A program made the position numbers and the translations under genes. Positions 1-7,653 of a stretch of 64,000 nucleotides of DNA are shown here, in pieces. Source of the DNA: Rhizobium sp. RU36D (lineage in GTDB: Bacteria > Pseudomonadota > Alphaproteobacteria > Rhizobiales > Rhizobiaceae). A model generated the notes under the pieces. That model made no database searches, was not told the DNA's origin, and saw nothing but the letters and a program-made list of their open reading frames with translations. The stretch's first letter is position 1. Each line of letters begins with the position of its first letter. The DNA is taken from assembly GCF_900176345.1 (NCBI RefSeq), contig NZ_FWXU01000013.1:1-64000 (forward strand). The letters are read 5' to 3'.

Positions 1-320
1 TCCCCTTTCGTGTCCGAGATCGTCGCCAAACGCTCGAACACAAGTAGAATCAACACCGTGCGCCATGTCCACCAAATTTAAACCGGACAGCAGTGCCCCC
101 GAGCCGGGATCCAGTGCGATCAAGTCTTTGATCCATTATGATCAAGTTCTTGATCATAAGGACTCCTTTCACGGCGCAGACGCGCCGTGGCTAGATTCCG
201 GCTCAAGGCCGGAATGACGGGAAGTTGGAGTTGCACACTTGAACAACACATCAGCAGTCTGAGACAAGGCCGCAATCCGCAGCCTCGTCTTCTTCCTTCG
301 GGCATGCTGTCCGTTACGGA
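1..320. other. Left-edge intergenic region, no gene supported
   Basis: No convincing gene is seen here. A short minus-strand frame from an ATG at 66 is open to the left edge (MAHGVDSTCV...), but it is too short to judge. Positions 101-221 hold a RIME-like repeat that is listed separately. The rest, about 222-320, lies downstream of the aldolase stop and shows no clear hairpin followed by a T-run. Confidence 0.5.
101..221. repeat. RIME-like intergenic palindromic repeat, copy 1
   Basis: The block contains several short hairpins: GATCAAG...TTGATC palindromes around 117-157, CGGCGCAGACGCGCCG around 173-188, and the CCGGCTCAAGGCCGG arm around 199-213. The reverse complement of 28501-28620 follows the same order, with a GAGCCGG start, a GATCAAGTCTTTGATC core, a GGCGCAGACGCGCC hairpin and a final CCGG...CCGG plus ATGACGG. 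It is therefore a second copy in the opposite orientation. Such elements are common in rhizobial intergenic DNA; assignment to a named family is inference. Confidence 0.7.
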
Positions 321-1250
321 TCAGCCGATCTCGGCCAGCAGCTTGTCGAGCTCCTGCATCACGCCGGACAGCACGGCCAGGCGCTGCTTGCCCTCATCGC
401 CCAGCGAGGCGAAGGTGGTGAGCGGCGGGCGCACATCGCCGACGGGATAGCCGGCGAGGGATGCCAGCGCCTTGGAATAGCACTGGTGGCCATAGGTCGG
501 GTGACCCTCGGCAATCGTATGCTCGATCTTGGTAATATGCGCCTGGATGCGCTTGGCATCGTCGATGCGCCCGGCTTCCAGCAGGCGCCAGAGCTTCTGC
601 GTTGCGCGCGGAATGTAGTTGCCGAAGGGATCGACATAGCCGACAGCGCCGAGCAGGAAGGATTCAACGATCCGCTCGCCGGCGAAGACATTCATCGCAC
701 CCTTGGATTCGCGGATCACGTCGAAGACGCGACCGACATCCGTCGAGGCTTCCTTGATATACTGCACCTGCTCGAAAGCGGCCGTCAGCTTCGCCACAAG
801 CTTGGCGGACATGTCGACATTGGAGGTGAACGGATTGTTGTAGAGCATGATCGGCAGCTTGGTGGCCGCGCAGATCGCCTTGTAGTAGCCGTAGATCTCG
901 TCTTCCGTCGGCGTGTAGTAGTAGGGCGGCAGGATCATCAACCCGTCGGCGCCGAGGTCTTCGGCCATCTTTGCATAAGCCGCGGCCTTCGGCGTCGAAG
1001 CATTCATCGCGCCGACCAGCACATGCATGCGGCCGTTCACATGCTTGACCGTCGCGTCCACATAGGCGTGGCGCTCCTCGTCGCTGATCGTCAGGAACTC
1101 GCCCGTCGTGCCGAGAATGATCACGCCGGGAACGCCGCATTCGATCTGCCAGTCCAGGAAGCGCTTCAAGGCCTCGTAGTCAATGGCGGCTCCGTCAGCG
1201 GTAAAAGGGGTTACGGTAACCGTGTAGCTACCCCTGAACTGAATGCCCAT
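321..1250 (-). CDS. Dihydrodipicolinate synthase/N-acetylneuraminate lyase family aldolase
   Basis: This 309-aa protein has the length and motifs of the class I pyruvate-type aldolases of the DapA/NanA superfamily. It carries GTTGEF near residue 48, YNNPF near 138, and YIKEAS near 164, whose lysine would form the Schiff base. The exact substrate cannot be read from sequence; catabolic members cleave or dehydrate 2-keto-3-deoxy acids. The ATG at 1250 is preferred over an upstream TTG because AGGAG sits 9 nt before it. It is transcribed last in the leftward direction, 329 bp after the SDR gene, and has its own upstream copy of the 12-bp dyad shared across this cluster. A housekeeping DapA role is unlikely in this context. 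Confidence 0.85.
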   Translation of the reverse strand: MGIQFRGSYTVTVTPFTADGAAIDYEALKRFLDWQIECGVPGVIILGTTGEFLTISDEERHAYVDATVKHVNGRMHVLVGAMNASTPKAAAYAKMAEDLGADGLMILPPYYYTPTEDEIYGYYKAICAATKLPIMLYNNPFTSNVDMSAKLVAKLTAAFEQVQYIKEASTDVGRVFDVIRESKGAMNVFAGERIVESFLLGAVGYVDPFGNYIPRATQKLWRLLEAGRIDDAKRIQAHITKIEHTIAEGHPTYGHQCYSKALASLAGYPVGDVRPPLTTFASLGDEGKQRLAVLSGVMQELDKLLAEIG

Positions 1251-1334
1251 ATGGCTCAACTCCTGTCATGATGCCTGATGTTTACGATTGGTCAGGAGGC
1301 TGAGTCGGCTCCTGCCGAATGACTTTTGCTAATC

Positions 1335-1346
1335 GCACATTTGTTC
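1335..1346. promoter_or_regulatory. Putative operator, 12-bp dyad copy 1
   Basis: The sequence GCACATTTGTTC fits the near-palindrome GNACATTTGTNC. The same core occurs at 2386-2397 and 4603-4614, so every promoter region of the 0.3-7.6 kb cluster carries it. This copy lies about 85 bp upstream of the aldolase start. The cognate regulator is not obvious in the window. Confidence 0.5.
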
Positions 1347-1491
1347 ATAATGCGCACGTTGTCAAGATTTTGAGGTTAGTGCCTGGTTGGCGCCTGTGCG
1401 CAAGGAAGGCGGCGATGCAGCCTCTGTTTGCTAGCGATTACAGACGGTTTGCGGGCCGTTTCCGAGAGTAAAGGCTAGCGCGGATTTGGCG

Positions 1492-1517
1492 ACGGTGGTG
1501 CATATTCGCACCACCGT
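1492..1517. terminator. Perfect 10-bp hairpin downstream of SDR gene
   Basis: The arms ACGGTGGTGC (1492-1501) and GCACCACCGT (1508-1517) pair perfectly around a 6-nt loop. The hairpin lies about 63 bp past the stop of the leftward SDR gene. No U-tract follows on that strand, so intrinsic termination is uncertain; mRNA 3-prime protection is an alternative. Confidence 0.45.
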
Positions 1518-1579
1518 TCGAAATTGGTGACTTGATTGAGGCGCGAATCGTGCCGTGAGACCGAGGCGCCTAGATCGTT

Positions 1580-2350
1580 TCAGCGCACATAGCTTGCGCC
1601 GTTGAAGTCGAGCGTCGCGCCCGTGAGGTGGCGGCAGGTTCCCGTCGAAAGAAAGCCGATCAGGGAGCCGATTTCCTCCGGCGGCACCCATTCGCCCATG
1701 GCAAGGCCCGCGGTCAGCTTTTCCACGCCGCCCAGCACGGCGGCAGCATCCTCCGACATGCGGGTTTTCACCACGCCAGGCGCAATGATATAGGCCAGGA
1801 TGTTCTGGTTGGCATAATTGCGGGCAATCGTCTGGGTCGCGGCTTTCAGCGCGCCCTTGGAGGCCGCATAAGCGATGGTTTTCGGGCTGGATGAGCCGCG
1901 TTGCGCGTTCCAGCTCACGACCGTGACGATAATGCCGCCACCCTTTTCCTTATAGTGGTGAACCGCTTCGCGCATCAGGTCCGACGGTGCCCGGACATTG
2001 ACGGCGAGCGTCTTGTCCCAGACCTCGTCCCACTCGCCCTGGGGCTCCTCGATCCCGCCGGCATTGAGAAAGATCGCGGCGTTGTTGACGAGGACATCGA
2101 TCCGCCCGCGCCAGGCCACGGCCTCCTGCCAGAGGCGACGGGCGTCGCCTTGCTGGCCGAGATCCGCCTGGAGCGCAATCGCCTGGCCGGGCGCTGCCCC
2201 GGCAATCGCCGCCTCGGCGCCCGCGCGGTCGCTGCCATAATGGGCAACGACATGGGCGCCCATGTCCAAAAGGGTCTTCGCCGTCTCGGCGCCGATGCCC
2301 TTGGATGCCCCGGTCAGCAACACGGTCTTGCCGGTGAGTGAAAACGTCAT
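1580..2350 (-). CDS. SDR family NAD(P)-dependent oxidoreductase
   Basis: This is a 256-aa classical short-chain dehydrogenase. The N-terminal cofactor motif TGASKGIG is near residue 14, NNAAIF follows mid-protein, and the catalytic YAASK carries the Tyr-x3-Lys pair. The family oxidises or reduces hydroxyl/carbonyl groups on small substrates; the substrate here is unknown. The ATG at 2350 is chosen because GGAGAG lies just before it and homology to SDRs starts there; the frame remains open upstream to 2467 without SDR-like sequence. It is divergent from the 3-hydroxyacyl-CoA dehydrogenase-like gene, and the 132-bp gap between them contains the shared 12-bp dyad. Confidence 0.88.
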   Translation of the reverse strand: MTFSLTGKTVLLTGASKGIGAETAKTLLDMGAHVVAHYGSDRAGAEAAIAGAAPGQAIALQADLGQQGDARRLWQEAVAWRGRIDVLVNNAAIFLNAGGIEEPQGEWDEVWDKTLAVNVRAPSDLMREAVHHYKEKGGGIIVTVVSWNAQRGSSSPKTIAYAASKGALKAATQTIARNYANQNILAYIIAPGVVKTRMSEDAAAVLGGVEKLTAGLAMGEWVPPEEIGSLIGFLSTGTCRHLTGATLDFNGASYVR

Positions 2351-2385
2351 CAGGTCTCTCCTTTGCCAGTCCCGAGCAGATATCC

Positions 2386-2397
2386 GAACATTTGTGC
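2386..2397. promoter_or_regulatory. Putative operator, 12-bp dyad copy 2
   Basis: GAACATTTGTGC fits GNACATTTGTNC and lies between the divergent SDR (start 2350) and dehydrogenase (start 2483) genes, so a single bound regulator could control both. The flanks CCG...GA extend the similarity to copy 3 at 4603. Confidence 0.5.
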
Positions 2398-2482
2398 GAA
2401 TTTCAACGATTTTCTGTTGCTGTTTTTGCGCGGCCTGCTTTAGGATCGCGTCATCTTTCGATAGCACGAGACAGTCAACATC

Positions 2483-3445
2483 ATGAGCGTCAGTTTATCC
2501 GAGCCCACAAAAATCGCATTGGTTGGTGCTGGCGCGATCGGATCGGGTTGGGCCATCGTCTTCGCGCGAGCGGGTTTTCACGCCGTGCTCAACGACATCA
2601 ATCAGGCACAACTCGACGCGGCAAAGCGGCTGATTGCCGATCGCTTGGCTGAGCTCAGCGACTTCGGCCTGCTGGCCGAACCGTCCGAGACCGTGGCTGC
2701 GCGGCTGACCTATGACATCGACCTTGGCGCCGCGATCCATGGCGCCGACCTCGTGATCGAATCCGCGCCTGAGCGGCTCGAAATCAAGCAGGCACTGCTG
2801 CAGCGGTTGGTCGAGGGCACCGGTCCGCAGACCGTGATTGCCTCATCTTCTTCCGCGATTACCGCCAGCGCCATGGCGGAAGCTCTCCCGGACCGGCATC
2901 GCTGCCTCGTGGCCCATCCCGGCAACCCGCCTTATCTGCTGCCGGTGGTGGAGCTGGTGCCGGCACCTTTCACGGCAAAGGATATCGTCGAGAAGGCGAA
3001 AACCCTCTTCACCGCGGCCGGCATGTCCGTGGTCACGCTGGCGCGGGAGGTGGAAGGTTTTGTCTTCAATCGGCTTCAGGGCGCGGTGCTCAGGGAGGCC
3101 TATTGCCTGGTGCGAGATGGCGTTGTTGGCGTGGATGAACTCGACGCTGTCATCCGCGATGGCCTGGGCATGCGCTACGCCTTTATTGGACCGTTCGAGA
3201 CGAGCGACCTCAATGTGCGCGGTGGCATTGCCGCCCACGCGGCGCGCATGGCGCCGGCCTATGAGCGCATGGGGGCGGAGCGCGGCCAGCACGATCCCTG
3301 GACCGCTGAACTCGTCGACAAGGTGGCGGACCAGCGGCGCGCGGCCTTGCCGCTTTCGGACTGGGAGGCCCGCGTGGCCTGGCGCGACCGCAGGCTCATG
3401 GCCTTGAACCGTTTGAAGCGCGAATTGCGTGAGGCCGATGCCTGA
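2483..3445 (+). CDS. 3-hydroxyacyl-CoA dehydrogenase family protein (lambda-crystallin/L-gulonate 3-dehydrogenase type)
   Basis: The 320-aa protein starts with a Rossmann motif, GAGAIGSGW, near residue 13. It carries SSSSAI and the HPGNPPYLLPVVEL segment near residues 148-161, which is typical of the small-molecule 3-hydroxy-acid dehydrogenases of this family (lambda-crystallin, L-gulonate and carnitine 3-dehydrogenases). A C-terminal helical domain follows (FNRLQGAVLREA). The likely reaction is NAD-dependent oxidation of a beta-hydroxy acid. It overlaps the next gene by 8 bp and so is co-transcribed with the COG3199 kinase-like gene. The RBS is weak (GAGA upstream). Confidence 0.85.
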   Translation: MSVSLSEPTKIALVGAGAIGSGWAIVFARAGFHAVLNDINQAQLDAAKRLIADRLAELSDFGLLAEPSETVAARLTYDIDLGAAIHGADLVIESAPERLEIKQALLQRLVEGTGPQTVIASSSSAITASAMAEALPDRHRCLVAHPGNPPYLLPVVELVPAPFTAKDIVEKAKTLFTAAGMSVVTLAREVEGFVFNRLQGAVLREAYCLVRDGVVGVDELDAVIRDGLGMRYAFIGPFETSDLNVRGGIAAHAARMAPAYERMGAERGQHDPWTAELVDKVADQRRAALPLSDWEARVAWRDRRLMALNRLKRELREADA

Positions 3446-4577
3446 CCGCTTGAGGATCGGCTTCCTCGTCAATCCGCTGGCCGGCATCGGCGGACGGCTC
3501 GCCGCCCATGGCAGCGATCATCTGGGCAGCCTCGCGGACGCCTTGGGCCAAGGCGGCGTGCCCCAGGTGGCAGAGCGTGCCGCCCGGTCCTTACACCGAT
3601 TACGCCGCGAATCCTCTGCTTTTCGGCTGCTCACGGCTCAGGGCACTATGGGCGGCGATATTGTCCGAGACTGCGGAATCGTCGCCGAAACCATATGCGA
3701 CAGCCAGGCGACAACGACGGCAGAAGACACGCGCCGCGCCGCCGCGGCTCTCGTGGAGGCGGGCGCGGAGATCTTGCTGTTTGCCGGCGGCGACGGCACG
3801 GCCCGGGATATCCTGGATGCAGTCGGCGATCGCATTCCTCTGGTTGGCATACCCGCTGGCGTGAAGATGCATTCGGCCGTATTCGCGCTGAGCCCGGAAG
3901 CGGCGGGCGAGACGGTGGCGGTGATGGCGCGACAGCCCCGGGGAATACCCCTCAGGTTTCGCATGGCCGAGATCATGGATGCGGATGAGAGGGAGCGCGC
4001 CCGGGGCAACCCGTCGCTACGCCTGTTTGGTCATGCCCGCGTGCCGGACCTGCCGCGATTTCTGCAGCCCGCCAAGGGTGGGCGTATTGTCGGCGGCGAG
4101 GCGGCAATCGCCGCCCTTGGCCGGCAATTGGTAGCCGAATTATCAGGGCGATCGCTGGTGGTGATCGGACCCGGCACCACGATGCAAACGATCAAGCAGG
4201 CCTTCGGTTTTGAAGGAAGCCTGCTCGGCGTCGATGTCGTGCTGGATGGCGCCACCATCCGCCGGGATGTCGATGCCGCCGCGCTGGAGCATCTGGCTGG
4301 CCGATGCGACGATATCACCGTCATCACAGGCGTCATCGGGCAGCAGGGTTTCGTCTTCGGCCGCGGCAACCAGCAGATATCGCCTGGGCTGTTGCGGTCC
4401 TGCCGGCGGGAAAACCTCATCATCGTGGCGACGCGCGAAAAGCTGGCCGCCTTGCCCGGCGGCATGCTGCATCTCGATAGCGGAGATCTGGAGGTCGATC
4501 GCGGTCTCTCGGGCTACATCAAGGTGCGCACCGGCCCGGTGGACAGTCTCGTCATGCGGCTCGAGGCCTTTCTCTGA
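3438..4577 (+). CDS. COG3199-type ATP-NAD kinase-like protein
   Basis: The 379-aa protein opens with a beta strand, FLVNPLAGIGG, and has FAGGDGTARD followed by GIPAGVKMHSA mid-N-terminus. These mark the NAD kinase/diacylglycerol kinase fold in its long COG3199 (AcoX-like) form. It would phosphorylate a nucleotide or another hydroxyl substrate using ATP; NAD kinase activity is assumed from the family and not proven. The ATG at 3438 is preferred, with GTGAGG upstream; an in-frame GTG at 3429 is possible. It overlaps the dehydrogenase gene and lies 71 bp upstream of the GcvPA-like gene. AcoX-like proteins of unknown role recur in catabolic operons. Confidence 0.75.
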   Translation: MPDRLRIGFLVNPLAGIGGRLAAHGSDHLGSLADALGQGGVPQVAERAARSLHRLRRESSAFRLLTAQGTMGGDIVRDCGIVAETICDSQATTTAEDTRRAAAALVEAGAEILLFAGGDGTARDILDAVGDRIPLVGIPAGVKMHSAVFALSPEAAGETVAVMARQPRGIPLRFRMAEIMDADERERARGNPSLRLFGHARVPDLPRFLQPAKGGRIVGGEAAIAALGRQLVAELSGRSLVVIGPGTTMQTIKQAFGFEGSLLGVDVVLDGATIRRDVDAAALEHLAGRCDDITVITGVIGQQGFVFGRGNQQISPGLLRSCRRENLIIVATREKLAALPGGMLHLDSGDLEVDRGLSGYIKVRTGPVDSLVMRLEAFL

Positions 4578-4602
4578 GCTTGCGGCGCCGATTGCAATAT
4601 GC

Positions 4603-4614
4603 GTACATTTGTGC
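4603..4614. promoter_or_regulatory. Putative operator, 12-bp dyad copy 3
   Basis: GTACATTTGTGC fits GNACATTTGTNC and lies 35 bp upstream of the GcvPA-like start. It is followed at 4620-4635 by a second dyad, TCGAA-N6-TTCGA. The position suggests an internal, independently regulated promoter for the gcvPA/gcvPB pair. No glycine-riboswitch-like structure is apparent in 4578-4648. Confidence 0.5.
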
Positions 4615-4648
4615 GACAGTCGAACAAAATTTCGAGTAGGAGATGACG

Positions 4649-6055
4649 ATGGCCACTACGACAGCCCATCCCTGGATGGCCAACAGTGTCGAGGACATCA
4701 AGGCGGAAATGCTGTCCGTGATCGGCGCGGCCTCGATCGAAGACCTGTTCGCGCAAATCCCGGCGGATCATCGGGCCAAAACGCCGATAGCCCTGCCACC
4801 GGCGATCCGCTCCGAGGCGGCGTTGAAACGGCATCTGCGCGACATCGCCGCCAGGAACGCCAATTGCGAAACCCACCTCAACTTTCTCGGCGGCGGGATC
4901 TGGCAGCATCATGTGCCGGCCGTCTGCGACGAACTGGTGCGCCGGCAGGAATGGCTGACATCCGTGTTCGGCTCTCCTGAGTCGGACCATGGCCGCAACC
5001 AGGCCTGGTTCGAGTTCTGCAGCCAGTTGGGCGAGTTGCTCGACATGGATCTCGTCGGCATGCCCGTCTATAGCTGGGGCTGCGCGGTGGGGCACGCCAT
5101 TCGCATGGCGGTTCGGCTGACCGGCCGCTCCCGCGTCGTGCTGGTCGGCCCCATGTCGCCGGAGCGCCTGTCGGTCATTGAAACCTATTGCGCCTCGGCC
5201 TCCAGCGGACGCGCCATCGAGATCGATCTCTGCGGCGTGGATCCGCAAACCGGTTGCGCCGATCTCGCAGCGCTTGAAAACCTCATCAGCGAGCAAACCG
5301 CGGCCGTCTATTTCGAGAACCCGAACTATCACGGGCTGTTCGAAGAAAAGGCCGCGGAGATCGCCAGGATGGCGCGCTCCAGCGGCGCTGAAGCCATCGT
5401 CGGTGTCGATCCCCTGTCGCTCGGTATCGTCGCGCCGCCTTCTGCCTATGGTGCGGATATCGCGGTCGGCTCGATCCAGCCGCTGGGCGTGCATATGCAT
5501 GGCGGCGGCGGTGTCGGCGGCTTCATCGCCTCGCGCCATGAAGCGCGCTATGCCCTGGAATACCCCACCTTCCTCGTGTCGATGGCGCCCACCAGCGTGC
5601 CGGGCGAGCATGGTTTTGCGCTGAGCCTGTTCCACCAGACCTCCTATGGCATGCGCGAGGAGGGCAAGGACTGGACCGGCAATTCCACCTATCTCTGGAC
5701 CATCGCTGGCGCCGCCTACATGGCGCTGCTCGGCCCACAGGGCTTTGTGGAGCTTGGCCGGCGCATCATCGCCAATTCAAGACATGCGGCGGACAGGATA
5801 GGGCAGGTGCCTGGCGCGCGGATCGTTCACGGCAAGGGTTTCTTCAAGGAATTCCTGGTGGATTTCACCGCATCGGGCAAGACGGTCGCCGAGATCAACA
5901 AGGCGCTATTGGCCCACGGCATCTTCGGCGGCATCGACCTCTCCGCCGGCGATCGCGCCGCGCCCCAGGTCGCGCTCTACTGCGTCACCGAGATCCATCA
6001 GCCCGGTGATATCGATCATCTCGTTTCCTCCCTCACCAAGGTCCTTGCCGCATGA
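4649..6055 (+). CDS. Divergent glycine dehydrogenase (decarboxylating) subunit 1 (GcvPA-like)
   Basis: The 468-aa protein matches the length and layout of the alpha subunit of two-subunit P-proteins (PLP-dependent, fold type I). Conserved landmarks are altered. FLGGGIWQHHVPA stands where FLGAGxYxHxxPA is usual, and YSWGCAVGHAIRMA replaces the usual YDGATALAEA. The C-terminal CVTE motif is kept. In known enzymes this subunit contributes to the active site while the PLP-lysine is on subunit 2. The second ATG (4649) is preferred because AGGAG directly abuts the first ATG at 4643. It overlaps gcvPB by 4 bp (ATGA). The decarboxylated substrate may not be glycine. Confidence 0.8.
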   Translation: MATTTAHPWMANSVEDIKAEMLSVIGAASIEDLFAQIPADHRAKTPIALPPAIRSEAALKRHLRDIAARNANCETHLNFLGGGIWQHHVPAVCDELVRRQEWLTSVFGSPESDHGRNQAWFEFCSQLGELLDMDLVGMPVYSWGCAVGHAIRMAVRLTGRSRVVLVGPMSPERLSVIETYCASASSGRAIEIDLCGVDPQTGCADLAALENLISEQTAAVYFENPNYHGLFEEKAAEIARMARSSGAEAIVGVDPLSLGIVAPPSAYGADIAVGSIQPLGVHMHGGGGVGGFIASRHEARYALEYPTFLVSMAPTSVPGEHGFALSLFHQTSYGMREEGKDWTGNSTYLWTIAGAAYMALLGPQGFVELGRRIIANSRHAADRIGQVPGARIVHGKGFFKEFLVDFTASGKTVAEINKALLAHGIFGGIDLSAGDRAAPQVALYCVTEIHQPGDIDHLVSSLTKVLAA

Positions 6056-7584
6056 GCCGCCAGATCCCTCGCTACCACGCCGCTCGCTGGGACGAACCTG
6101 TGATCACCGCCATGGGCCAATCAGGCCGTCGCGGGCTGATGTTTGACGATGCGCCGGAGGCAGATGGGCTCGTGCCGGCAGCGCTTCGACGCGCAAAGCC
6201 GCCCGAATTGCCGGAGCTTTCCGAGCCGGAGGTGTTTCGCCATTATCTGCATCTGGCGCAGATGACGCTCGGCATGCAGGGCGTCAGCCTGTTCGGCACC
6301 TGCACCATGAAATACAATGCCCCCGTCAGCGAGGCCATCGCCTGGCGGCCCGATATGGCCGAGACGCATCCGGCCCAGCCGGACGAGACCCTGCAGGGCT
6401 CGCTGGGATTCATCCACCGGCTGGACCAGATGCTGCGGGCGCTATCCGGCATGGACCAGTTCGTGTTCCAGCCCGGTGGTGGGGCGGATGCCGCCTATAC
6501 CCATTGTGCGGTCACCCGTGCGTGGCTGAAGGCGCGCGGCGAGCTTGGCAAGCGCGACGAGATCATCACCTCGATCCAGGCCCATCCCTGCAATCCGGCA
6601 ACGGCCGCCGCCGCCGGCTTCAAGGTGATCACTTTGACGCTGGAGAAAAACGGCTATCCCTCCCTGGAGCAGTTGAAGTCCGTCGTGTCAGACCGCACCG
6701 CCGCACTGATGATCGGCAATCCAGACGACATGGGCATCTATAATCCCGACATCAAGGAATGGGTGCGGATTGTCCATGAGGCCGGCGGGCTCTGCTTCTA
6801 TGACCACGCCAATTTCAACGGCGTCATGAGCCGGCTGAAGGCGCGGGAGCTGGGCTTCGATGCCTGCATGTACATGCTGCACAAGACTTTTGGGGCGCCA
6901 AAGGGCGGCAACGGCCCCTCCGTCGGCGCTTATGGCTGCTCGGCGGAACTCGCCCCGTTCCTGCCGGCGCCGGTCGTGGTGCAAGGCGCTGATGGCTACC
7001 GGCTGGACTATGACCGCCCGCAATCCTGCGGCAAGATCCGCGAATATTTCGGCAATGCCCAGCAGGTCATGAAGGCCTATGCCTGGACGGCGGCCATGGG
7101 CGCCGAAGGCATTGCAGAAGCTGCGGATCTGTCGGTGCTGGCCAACAATTATATGGATGCGCGCTTGGCCAGGATTCGCGGGCTTGCCCGCTCGCATCCT
7201 GAGATCACCGTGCCGCGCATGGAAATGACGCGCTGGTCGATGGAGCCGCTGAGGCAGGAAACGGGCGTTTCGGTGCTGGACGTGCAGCGCCGCATGACCG
7301 ATTTCGGCATCGATGCCTTCTGGCTCAGCCACGAACCCTGGCTGGTGCCGGAGCCGTTCACACCGGAGGCCGGCGAGATGTGGTCCCGGGAGGACATCGA
7401 CCGCTGGATCGACGTGCTGGAAACGGTGGTCGAGGAGGCCTATGCCGATCCGCAGACGGTCATTTCGTCACCCCACCGCCAGGCCATCCACAAGCTCGAC
7501 GGCGCCCACCTGAACGATCCCGCCCGGTTTGCCACGACCATGCGCCGGCAGCGTAAGGCATCTGGAGCCGGTGGCCGCGATTAG
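6052..7584 (+). CDS. Divergent glycine dehydrogenase (decarboxylating) subunit 2 (GcvPB-like)
   Basis: The 510-aa protein corresponds to the beta subunit of split P-proteins. The PLP lysine lies in LHKTFGAPKGG near residue 279, close to the family LHKTFxxPHGG; the HGG histidine is Lys here. Other family blocks visible are FGTCTMKYN near 83, QPGGGADAAYTH near 142 and YDHANFNGVM near 251. The predicted reaction is PLP-dependent decarboxylation with transfer of the aminomethyl group to a lipoyl carrier, but no GcvH-like carrier or GcvT is encoded nearby. It is translationally coupled to the upstream subunit and followed by a strong hairpin at 7592-7617. Confidence 0.82.
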   Translation: MSRQIPRYHAARWDEPVITAMGQSGRRGLMFDDAPEADGLVPAALRRAKPPELPELSEPEVFRHYLHLAQMTLGMQGVSLFGTCTMKYNAPVSEAIAWRPDMAETHPAQPDETLQGSLGFIHRLDQMLRALSGMDQFVFQPGGGADAAYTHCAVTRAWLKARGELGKRDEIITSIQAHPCNPATAAAAGFKVITLTLEKNGYPSLEQLKSVVSDRTAALMIGNPDDMGIYNPDIKEWVRIVHEAGGLCFYDHANFNGVMSRLKARELGFDACMYMLHKTFGAPKGGNGPSVGAYGCSAELAPFLPAPVVVQGADGYRLDYDRPQSCGKIREYFGNAQQVMKAYAWTAAMGAEGIAEAADLSVLANNYMDARLARIRGLARSHPEITVPRMEMTRWSMEPLRQETGVSVLDVQRRMTDFGIDAFWLSHEPWLVPEPFTPEAGEMWSREDIDRWIDVLETVVEEAYADPQTVISSPHRQAIHKLDGAHLNDPARFATTMRRQRKASGAGGRD

Positions 7585-7591
7585 CAGCGGT

Positions 7592-7617
7592 CCAGGCTGT
7601 CCCGGCGGACAGCCTGG
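7592..7617. terminator. Terminator-like hairpin between convergent genes
   Basis: CCAGGCTGTCC (7592-7602) and GGACAGCCTGG (7607-7617) form a perfect 11-bp stem with a 4-nt loop. It sits 8 bp after the gcvPB stop and before the convergent galactonate dehydratase stop, so it could act for both. There is no strong T-run on either side. Confidence 0.6.
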
Positions 7618-7653
7618 GCAAAGCCCTGGCCGGGTTTAGCGTCCCGGCTGGCC

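Larger units (their letters stand above)
1251..1579. other. Intergenic region between SDR gene and aldolase gene
   Basis: No gene is seen in these 329 bases. The stretch holds the likely promoter of the leftward aldolase gene, one copy of the GNACATTTGTNC dyad (1335-1346) and a perfect 10-bp hairpin at 1492-1517 downstream of the SDR gene. Confidence 0.6.

Noticed and set aside
1-66. Minus-strand ATG-started frame open to the left edge (MAHGVDSTCV...)
   Set aside because: Only 22 codons are visible, no family is recognisable, and another frame is open as well. Sequence left of the window would be needed.
4578-4648. Possible glycine riboswitch before gcvPA
   Set aside because: The gap is only 71 bp and shows operator-like dyads, with none of the paired tandem-aptamer structure expected.
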